DNA of 46,588 bases. Source: a virus. Each line of letters opens with the position of its first letter. Position 1 is the first letter of the stretch. The DNA lies in the IMG/VR virus record IMGVR_UViG_3300009502_000077, positions 1-46,588 of that record, one strand, 5' to 3'. Below the pieces are notes generated by a model. It was given only the letters and a program-made list of their open reading frames with translations, made no database searches and was not told the origin of the DNA. Of this stretch, positions 42,041-46,588 are shown piece by piece. The position numbers and the translations under genes are program-made.

Positions 42041-42685
42041 ATGAAGAATAAAGTTTTAGTGTTGGCGTTAGTAATGGTATTAGTTTTAAGTGGGAGTGCT
42101 TTTGCATTATTGGATACTATCAATAACCGCAATAACAGTCCTGAGGCTACTGCTAATGCATCAGCGTTACAAGGGCAGAATCAAAATCAGGGTCAAGCTC
42201 AAGGACAATTACAGGGACAATTGCAAGGTCAAGGGCAGTTGCAAACAGCAACAGCAATACAGGGACAGTTAGGGATAGTTGGGCAAGCGAACAAGCAGAG
42301 TGTTAATGTTGGTGGTGATAAAATCTATTCTGCTTCTTATCCAGCAGTAGGTGCAACAGAGGGAGTTTCTTCTGGAACGGCATCGTCTCTTTTTGGAAGT
42401 TTAGGTTTAGCTAATACTGAACAGTACAAAAAGTTAATGCCTCAGATTCAAGTTATCTCTACCTTAACTAAAGAGGGATTTCTTACCCAAGAGGAAGGAC
42501 AAGAGAAGATTGATAATCTGGTCAGAAGGATGATTAGGTCAAACAAGACACAGAGATTCTTAGGTATCTTTTGGGAGACTGATACTAAAAGCATAATGAA
42601 CTTGCTTGGACTTCTGTCTTGGGATTCAATTTGGGATGAGGGACAAAATCCATTCCAAAGTAAAGGCGATATGATAGCAAAATAA
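42041..42685 (+). CDS. Secreted Q/G-rich protein
   Basis: The ATG at 42041 is preferred over a longer frame from 41996 because AAGGAGACACTTAAG precedes it. The 214-residue product has a clear signal peptide (KNK, hydrophobic VLVLALVMVLVLSGS, AFA cleavage near residue 22). The mature N-terminus is Asn/Gln/Gly-rich with a repeated QGQLQGQ-type tract (~residues 45-75). The C-terminal ~100 residues are helical with an EGFLTQEEGQEKIDNLVRRM region and a GLLSWDSIWDE end. No enzymatic signature is visible. The gene is bracketed by the inverted repeats at 41999-42017 and 42693-42711. A role at the cell envelope, such as exclusion of other phages, is conjecture. Confidence 0.7.
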   Translation: MKNKVLVLALVMVLVLSGSAFALLDTINNRNNSPEATANASALQGQNQNQGQAQGQLQGQLQGQGQLQTATAIQGQLGIVGQANKQSVNVGGDKIYSASYPAVGATEGVSSGTASSLFGSLGLANTEQYKKLMPQIQVISTLTKEGFLTQEEGQEKIDNLVRRMIRSNKTQRFLGIFWETDTKSIMNLLGLLSWDSIWDEGQNPFQSKGDMIAK

Positions 42686-42692
42686 CAACTTT

Positions 42693-42711
42693 GCATTGTT
42701 TGTCTGCTAAA
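42693..42711 (+). repeat. Right inverted repeat flanking the Q-rich secreted protein gene
   Basis: GCATTGTTTGTCTGCTAAA is the inverted partner of 41999-42017 (18 of 19 positions). It begins seven bases after the stop codon of the secreted protein gene, so the repeats tightly frame the gene over 713 bases. The flanks just outside show no obvious target-site duplication. Confidence 0.75.
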
Positions 42712-42725
42712 TGTGAGGTATAATT

Positions 42726-43067
42726 ATGAACGAATACTTTTGTTCTAAATGTTTTTTATCAATTTACTCTGCTGTTGATAGAAAAACTCTTTGTATAGTC
42801 TGTGGCGGAAATACTATTAAAAACCCAGAAAAGGGGGTGAAGCAACATCTAATGCAATTTCGTGAAGTAACAAATGTTAACCAACCAAAGGAGGCAGTAA
42901 TGAACATTAAGTTAATAATCAAAATAGTAGTGCTTATCATAGCAGCTATAGTAGTATACCTTAACAAAGGTATTATTGCATCAGCTGTTCTTGGTGGAGC
43001 ACTAGCTGTTGTTTATTTTAGCTTGACGGGAAGTACATTGAACTGGAAAATCCCGAAAAAGAAATAA
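42726..43067 (+). CDS. Zinc-ribbon plus two-helix membrane protein
   Basis: The 113-residue protein has a zinc-ribbon N-terminus (CSKC at 6-9 and CIVCGG at 23-28), a linker and two hydrophobic segments (~residues 63-78 LIIKIVVLIIAAIVVY and ~84-102 IIASAVLGGALAVVYFSL). It ends in a basic WKIPKKK tail. A second strong start lies inside the same frame at 42900. Both products may be made. Membrane localisation is clear; function (holin-like or membrane sensor) is not. Confidence 0.68.
   Translation: MNEYFCSKCFLSIYSAVDRKTLCIVCGGNTIKNPEKGVKQHLMQFREVTNVNQPKEAVMNIKLIIKIVVLIIAAIVVYLNKGIIASAVLGGALAVVYFSLTGSTLNWKIPKKK
42900..43067 (+). CDS. Possible internal-start two-helix membrane protein (holin-like)
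   Basis: AAAGGAGGCAGTA immediately precedes an in-frame ATG at 42900. Initiation here yields a 55-residue protein containing both hydrophobic helices and the basic tail but lacking the zinc ribbon. Size and two-helix topology are typical of small holins, though no lytic enzyme was recognised nearby. The Shine-Dalgarno is stronger than that of the full-length frame. Confidence 0.55.
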   Translation: MNIKLIIKIVVLIIAAIVVYLNKGIIASAVLGGALAVVYFSLTGSTLNWKIPKKK

Positions 43068-43078
43068 GGAGAGTGCAG

Positions 43079-43696
43079 ATGAAGAATAAAGGTGTTGTAG
43101 AAGTAATAGTAATCCTGTACATTGTAGCAGCTTTTATTGGTGGTGTTCTACTTTGGAAGCCAGCTACTACCCTTTTAGGTATCAGTAATACTCCTAGAAA
43201 GATAGATAAAACTGTCACCACGAAGGAGACAAAGAGACCAGTGCTCTATTTTACTGATGAAAAGGGTAACCAATATACTGCTTATGCTACTACTAAAGAG
43301 CAAACTATTATGAACATCAGTGAAGAACCAAAATTGACTCTTTGGCAGAAGATTAAGAACCTAGGTCTATGGGGAATAATCTTAGTAGTATTAGGTTGTT
43401 TGTTTCCACCAGTAGGGGCAGTGCTAATGTTCATCTGGAATAGAGTTACTGGAGCTTTACATACGCAGGTAGACATAGTTACACAAAAGCAAGCAGAACT
43501 ATCAGTAGAATCAAAAAAGATAGTTCTAAGTGTAGATGAAGGCTTGGCTGTACTTGATGCTGCGATTGAAGCTGCAAAAAACAATCCAGAAACATATAAG
43601 TTGATGGTAAATCTAAAAAGTGATTTTCTATCAGCTTTATCCAGAAGACAGGATGCTACAACAAAGTTACTAGTTGCACAACTTAAAAACGATTAA
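43079..43696 (+). CDS. Membrane protein with two hydrophobic segments and a coiled-coil tail
   Basis: The ATG at 43079 follows AAGGAGAGTGCAG; a GTG six bases upstream is less likely. The 205-residue product has a hydrophobic N-terminal helix (~8-30, VVEVIVILYIVAAFIGGVLL), an extracytoplasmic or cytoplasmic loop with a PVLYFTDEKGNQY strand, a second helix (~97-121, LWGIILVVLGCLFPPVGAVL) and a Gln/Lys/Glu-rich coiled-coil tail. The family is unknown. It is the last gene of the long operon and ends just before a terminator; an envelope or lysis-timing role is possible. Confidence 0.65.
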   Translation: MKNKGVVEVIVILYIVAAFIGGVLLWKPATTLLGISNTPRKIDKTVTTKETKRPVLYFTDEKGNQYTAYATTKEQTIMNISEEPKLTLWQKIKNLGLWGIILVVLGCLFPPVGAVLMFIWNRVTGALHTQVDIVTQKQAELSVESKKIVLSVDEGLAVLDAAIEAAKNNPETYKLMVNLKSDFLSALSRRQDATTKLLVAQLKND

Positions 43697-43708
43697 GTAA
43701 AAACAGGG

Positions 43709-43738
43709 CGCCTAGGACAAGTAAATAATTCCTAGGCG
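43709..43738 (+). terminator. Intrinsic terminator at end of structural operon
   Basis: CGCCTAGGA (43709-43717) pairs perfectly with TCCTAGGCG (43730-43738) around a twelve-base loop, 12 bases after the last stop codon, and is followed by TTTCTGTGTTTTCT. This is the clearest terminator of the window and ends the long rightward operon. Confidence 0.85.
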
Positions 43739-43740
43739 TT

Positions 43741-43990
43741 TCTGTGTTTTCTAGTATCAAGCCATAAATTCGATGAATTCTTCTATGTAGGACTGCGTAG
43801 GACCGATTATCTTTATCTGCCTGATGTAAATGTACTATTGACTTTTGTAATTAATCTATTTAAGAATAAAATTATAAAAAGTTTTTATAATTTAAAAATA
43901 AAAAATGAACTATTTTTACTTTTTCTTTTTTTGTAACATGGTCGGAGAAATAAAGTTAAAAAAATTATTTTTTTCCTATAAAAATAGTTC
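43741..43990 (+). promoter_or_regulatory. AT-rich non-coding control region with palindromes
   Basis: About 350 bases between the terminator and the next start codon (44096) hold no credible gene. The stretch has a 12-base perfect palindrome with one central base (43869-43893) and an inverted repeat of 12 bases, GAACTATTTTTA (43907-43918) against TAAAAATAGTTC (43979-43990), whose right arm abuts the promoter -35 box. It also has long A and T tracts suited to an UP element or bent DNA. Confidence 0.65.
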
Positions 43991-44019
43991 TTGATTTTTA
44001 CTTAAAAAGATTATATACT
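43991..44019 (+). promoter_or_regulatory. Strong sigma-70-type promoter
   Basis: TTGATT (43991-43996), a 17-base spacer and TATACT (44014-44019) form a near-consensus promoter with A/T-rich upstream DNA. It precedes the small-gene operon by ~77 bases. The element at 46517-46545 has identical -35 and -10 boxes and spacing. Confidence 0.8.
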
Positions 44020-44095
44020 TATTACATGACTTCCCATTATAAAATCTTTAACAAAATCAAAAAATTTACTAACATACTAACTGAAAGGGGGTATA

Positions 44096-44365
44096 ATGGT
44101 TGAAACAATAAAAGTAAAAGTTGGAACTGAGGCAGGAGAGTTCGAAATCTGGAAGTTTGAAGCTCGAACTAGAGAACAATGGAATGCAGCCAAGAGTATT
44201 TCAGAGCGTAAAGATTTTCTATGCTTCAGTATGTCACATCCTTTTAGTAAAGATGTTAAAGGATACGTTGGTCCAATGGCTTTGTTATGGTGGGATACTA
44301 ATGACAAAGCTCATCTAACAAGAATTGGTAAAAAGGGTAGAATTCTTCGAGAGATAGTACGTTAA
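44096..44365 (+). CDS. Small hypothetical protein, first gene of promoter-proximal operon
   Basis: The 89-residue product starts after AAAGGGGGTATA. Its first 11 residues (MVETIKVKVGT) closely match those of the next gene (MAKTIRVKIGT). It then diverges into a charged, mixed alpha/beta sequence with WNAAKSISERKDF and a C-terminal GKKGRILREIVR. No family is recognised. It is the first gene after the strong promoter and probably early-expressed. Confidence 0.65.
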   Translation: MVETIKVKVGTEAGEFEIWKFEARTREQWNAAKSISERKDFLCFSMSHPFSKDVKGYVGPMALLWWDTNDKAHLTRIGKKGRILREIVR

Positions 44366-44380
44366 CTGAAAGGGGGTTAA

Positions 44381-44623
44381 ATGGCTAAAACAATAAGAGT
44401 AAAAATTGGTACACATAGAAAGCCAGGAAGTAATGTATGTCCTAATTGTCACGAAACATTTCCTGCACATAAGAATAACACGAAGCATTATGAGCAACTT
44501 ACAAGTAGAGAACAAGAGGGGTCGATTAGAGCTTCAACTTGGAATTTAAAACGTGACCTGCACAGAGACGAAGCTGAGTTCGAAAGACGTTTTCGGTGGA
44601 TTGTAAAAACACTAGCTCAATAA
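44381..44623 (+). CDS. Small protein with zinc-finger-like motif
   Basis: The 80-residue basic product follows AAAGGGGGTTAA, the same leader as its neighbour. Residues ~20-36 contain CPNCHETFPAHKNNTKH, a CxxC-x12-H-type zinc-finger-like arrangement, and the remainder is charged and helical (RDLHRDEAEFERRFRW). DNA or RNA binding is a reasonable guess. The N-terminal 11 residues are shared with the preceding gene. Confidence 0.65.
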   Translation: MAKTIRVKIGTHRKPGSNVCPNCHETFPAHKNNTKHYEQLTSREQEGSIRASTWNLKRDLHRDEAEFERRFRWIVKTLAQ

Positions 44624-44633
44624 AGGAGACAAA

Positions 44634-44870
44634 ATGCTAAAGACAAAAGAAAGAACATGTTTGAAGTTTACTGGGTATATTTTCTTACCTAGAAAACGGG
44701 AGCATCTTAAGTATGCTGCAACTCATATGGGTAGTGGTCGCTTGTGGATTTTTGATAAATACAACAATGCCCCTAAAAAAGGTATTGCTTGCAATATCGG
44801 TAGTATGGTTCATTTGGTTACGAATGCTTACCAGAAAAGAAGTATGGAAAATCTAAAAGGTATTAAGTAA
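44634..44870 (+). CDS. Small basic hypothetical protein (78 aa)
   Basis: The 78-residue product has AAAGGAGAC before its ATG. It is strongly basic with a central HMGSGRLWIF strand and a NAPKKGIACNIGSMV segment. No family is recognised. The short 10-base spacing on both sides places it in the same operon. Confidence 0.55.
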   Translation: MLKTKERTCLKFTGYIFLPRKREHLKYAATHMGSGRLWIFDKYNNAPKKGIACNIGSMVHLVTNAYQKRSMENLKGIK

Positions 44871-44881
44871 GGAGGAGTCTT

Positions 44882-45166
44882 ATGCAGTTACAATTATCAT
44901 TCATTCATCCGCGTAGTGGTCAGTGTAAAATGCAAATATCTGAACATGAGCGGATTCAGATTTCAAGAGGCAGAGTTATTCGAGTTCCAGCAGATAAAAA
45001 ATCACTCCTCAATTCAATTCCAGTCAAATATCTTACCTCAATTAAAATCCTCGATGCAAAGTTAAGTCAATGTACAGCTTGTAAAAAATCAACTGATTCT
45101 TTGCTCTGTTCGGAGTGTATTATGAAAATTGCAAAGAATGAAGTGAGTAAAGGAGGTAACAAATGA
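44882..45166 (+). CDS. Small protein with C-terminal zinc-ribbon-like cysteines
   Basis: The ATG follows AAGGAGGAGTCTT. The 94-residue protein begins with a beta-rich QLQLSFIHPRSG segment, contains a basic HERIQISRGRVIRVP region and ends with two CxxC pairs (CTACKK and CSEC) about 15 residues apart, a zinc-ribbon-like arrangement. A nucleic-acid-binding role is plausible. The last bases overlap the next ATG (ATGA). Confidence 0.62.
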   Translation: MQLQLSFIHPRSGQCKMQISEHERIQISRGRVIRVPADKKSLLNSIPVKYLTSIKILDAKLSQCTACKKSTDSLLCSECIMKIAKNEVSKGGNK

Positions 45167-45558
45167 CCACAAGAACAGAAGGATTAGCAGATACGCTAAA
45201 AAATGAAGTAGAAAAAATCTTAGCGCAGAAGGGCGTCAAAGAATGTTTTGATGGCAACAGAATCGTACTAGTTGTAAAAGTAGATGGTGTGAGTGTTAAA
45301 ATAGCTGCTCCTGCACTTAAAAAGCCGAGTAGTAGACCAAGGCTTACTAAGTTAGAATCAGCTAAGATAAAAGAAGTTAAGACAACTCTGAAGGAGCATC
45401 TAGATATTGCTTACTTGATTGTTTTACTTATGCGAGTAAAGCAAGAATTGAAAAAAGTAGTTCTTTCTGGTTTAGATGCTAACAAGAAACAGATGATTAA
45501 GGATATTGTGCTTGATGTAAATAAAGACTTATCAACTAAACTCTTGGAGGTAAAGTAA
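45163..45558 (+). CDS. Helical hypothetical protein (131 aa)
   Basis: The 131-residue product starts in an overlap with the previous gene with AAAGGAGGTAAC upstream. It is Lys/Val/Leu-rich and mostly helical, with a central KKPSSRPRLTK segment and a C-terminal region (LKKVVLSGLDANKKQMIKD). No family is recognised. The basic segment suggests nucleic-acid contact but nothing more can be said. Confidence 0.58.
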   Translation: MTTRTEGLADTLKNEVEKILAQKGVKECFDGNRIVLVVKVDGVSVKIAAPALKKPSSRPRLTKLESAKIKEVKTTLKEHLDIAYLIVLLMRVKQELKKVVLSGLDANKKQMIKDIVLDVNKDLSTKLLEVK

Positions 45559-45972
45559 ATGGTAAAGAAAGCCAAAGTAGTAAAGCATTCAGATATTGAA
45601 ACAGATATTTTTGACATTCTGGAAGATGAGGGTGGAATTCATTCCGTTCACGATATTGCGGACAGGCTTAATAGAAATCCTGGGCAAATTCGTAGAGCAG
45701 TTAGGAGACTACGCCGCAGATTCAATGAGCTAGATGAAAAAGTAACACAATGGATATTCACTACAAAGGGTGGATATACCATGGACGAAAAACCTGAGCA
45801 TGCATTGTATGAATCTAGGCTACGCTTGAGTATGGGCACAGGGGTTATTCTGAACGGTATGTATGCCATCAAGACTTCGAAGAGGTTAGCACTGAGCGAA
45901 TTCAACAAAATGATGGTTCAGTATCGCCCGAAGATGCTGCAGTTGGGCAAAGTCGGAGCCTTCACAAAGTAG
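45559..45972 (+). CDS. Winged-helix/helix-turn-helix regulator candidate
   Basis: The 137-residue protein begins directly after the previous stop codon, with TTGGAGG upstream. Residues ~10-70 read as a winged helix: a first helix DIETDIFDILEDEGG, then SVHDIADRLN and RNPGQIRRAVRRLRRRFNEL as a recognition helix, followed by a beta wing QWIFTTKGGYTM. This is a common layout of small transcription regulators. The C-terminal ~60 residues are helical and may mediate dimerisation. It could act on the palindromes at 43869-43990, by inference. Confidence 0.68.
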   Translation: MVKKAKVVKHSDIETDIFDILEDEGGIHSVHDIADRLNRNPGQIRRAVRRLRRRFNELDEKVTQWIFTTKGGYTMDEKPEHALYESRLRLSMGTGVILNGMYAIKTSKRLALSEFNKMMVQYRPKMLQLGKVGAFTK

Positions 45973-46081
45973 TAGTACATCTATAGTCAGTCAAGTGAAG
46001 ATAATCGATTCTACTTAGTCCTACAAAGAGAAGTTGTAAGGGAAAATGAAAAAATCACGGAACATGTAAAAAGGAGCTTAA

Positions 46082-46165
46082 ATGGGGAACGGCGGTTGGA
46101 AAGGTATGGTAAGCGAAAAAGAAAAAGAGTGGACGTACGCTACTATCAAGAAACTAGAAGGTTAA
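46082..46165 (+). CDS. Very small hypothetical peptide (27 aa)
   Basis: A 27-codon frame (MGNGGWKGMVSEKEKEW...) has AAAAAGGAGCTTAA before its ATG. It is charged and lacks any hydrophobic stretch. Its good ribosome binding site in an otherwise empty 214-base gap is the reason to list it; it may be a real micro-gene or a leader peptide. Confidence 0.45.
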   Translation: MGNGGWKGMVSEKEKEWTYATIKKLEG

Positions 46166-46204
46166 GGGCAGGTAATAACTGCAAAGTTGGTTAAGGAGTT
46201 AGAC

Positions 46205-46501
46205 TTGATTAAACAATACCATAAAAAGTTCGGCAAGAAGATGTCTGTAGCTGGATTGTTTAATCGTATGTGGAGATATGCTCATCCTGGTTCTGTAATA
46301 GGGTCTAAAAAGAAGAACAAGCCAGAGTATGTTTTTGAGAATAGTAAGTTCATTGTCTACATCAAAGGTGCTGGTATCTTTGGGTATGAAACAGCGGATG
46401 AAGCTAAAGCTTCTTTAGAGCAAGGTAAGGTTTCAGGATTTATTACTATATTCAAAAAAGTAGATAGCAATGTTGAATACAAAGTGACGATAGGTTCATA
46501 A
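46205..46501 (+). CDS. Small hypothetical protein (98 aa), TTG start
   Basis: The TTG at 46205 is favoured because AAGGAG lies six bases upstream; an in-frame TTG at 46187 has no site. The 98-residue product is basic at its N-terminus (KQYHKKFGKKMS), has a KKKNKPEYVF segment, a beta-rich FIVYIKGAGIFGYETADEAKASLEQG middle and a C-terminal FITIFKKV strand. No family is recognised. It ends shortly before the second promoter. Confidence 0.6.
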   Translation: MIKQYHKKFGKKMSVAGLFNRMWRYAHPGSVIGSKKKNKPEYVFENSKFIVYIKGAGIFGYETADEAKASLEQGKVSGFITIFKKVDSNVEYKVTIGS

Positions 46502-46516
46502 AATAATAATTTACCC

Positions 46517-46545
46517 TTGATTTTTAATAAGAAATCATATATACT
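46517..46545 (+). promoter_or_regulatory. Second promoter with the same sequence design
   Basis: TTGATT (46517-46522), a 17-base spacer and TATACT (46540-46545) repeat the promoter at 43991-44019. Shared bases extend to CTTGATTTTTA upstream and TATACTTAT downstream. It lies 15 bases after the preceding stop codon. Confidence 0.8.
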
Positions 46546-46580
46546 TATAGTAGAGCTTAACAGTAGGTATATATTAAAAA

Positions 46581-46586
46581 GGAGGG
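46581..46586 (+). promoter_or_regulatory. Ribosome binding site of a gene starting beyond the window
   Basis: GGAGGG at the window end, preceded by AAAAA and following the second promoter by 36 bases, is placed as the Shine-Dalgarno sequence of a gene whose start lies just outside. Confidence 0.6.
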
Positions 46587-46588
46587 TC

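Noticed and set aside
43838-43866. TTGACT-N17-TAAGAA as a promoter
   Set aside because: The -35 box is good but the -10 box matches TATAAT at only three positions, and a far better promoter lies at 43991.
45973-46080. Small coding frames in the gap after the helix-turn-helix gene
   Set aside because: Only MKKSRNM-type frames of seven codons; nothing supportable.
1-46588. Diversity-generating retroelement, tRNA genes, terminase or endolysin
   Set aside because: I found no reverse transcriptase, no cloverleaf, no terminase ATPase/nuclease motifs and no recognisable lysin catalytic domain in the window; they may lie outside it.

Overview
The window is part of a tailed double-stranded DNA phage or prophage genome. 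It is AT-rich, every supported gene lies on the + strand, and genes are tightly packed with ATGA/TAATG overlaps and strong AGGAGG-type ribosome binding sites. The fold types (HK97-type portal, MuF protein, S78-type prohead protease, HK97-like capsid, tail tube, frameshifted tail chaperones, tape measure, Dit-like protein, hub) point to a siphovirus-like particle. The host cannot be named from sequence. Terminase and a recognisable endolysin are not in the window.

Layout: 25-4690 holds a pair of paralogous structural proteins, a modular protein with six KGGPGSGR-type motifs, a two-helix membrane peptide, a structured intergenic element and a CxxCxxCC-cluster protein. 4720-15322 is the head module: portal, DUF5661-like protein, a multidomain MuF protein (HExxH metallopeptidase-like, MuF, two HAD-like domains), a collagen-like fibre, a protease with an apparent nested scaffold gene, and a capsid gene split by a group I intron with an HNH gene. 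A second HNH gene, a cold-shock protein and small structural proteins follow. 15352-22591 is an accessory island: radical SAM/SPASM enzyme, GT2-methyltransferase-GT2-GT9 fusion, GT9 C-half, collagen-like fibre, carbohydrate-binding-like fibre, cupin and membrane protein. 22591-33214 covers head completion, tail tube, tail chaperones with a canonical A AAA AAC -1 slippery site, tape measure and distal tail. 33214-41993 is the adhesion apparatus: a 1879-residue hub/adhesin, then tandem CARDB-type proteins, the first interrupted by a frameshift. 42041-43696 encodes a secreted Q-rich protein framed by inverted repeats and small membrane proteins, ending at a terminator.

After 43740 comes a roughly 350-base AT-rich control region with palindromes and a strong promoter. 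It drives a second operon of small basic, zinc-binding or helix-turn-helix proteins. A second promoter of the same design lies at 46517-46545, facing out of the window.

Themes that recur are reuse and nesting of protein modules. GYSG collagen-like triplets occur in fibres and also inside a connector and the tail tube. KGGPGSGR motifs link virion proteins. Domains are inserted inside domains. Expression is elaborated by an intron, a frameshift, nested in-frame starts and intergenic hairpins. A phage-encoded glycosylation cassette sits directly upstream of a Ser/Tyr-rich collagen-like fibre, which suggests (inference only) that the fibre is the substrate.
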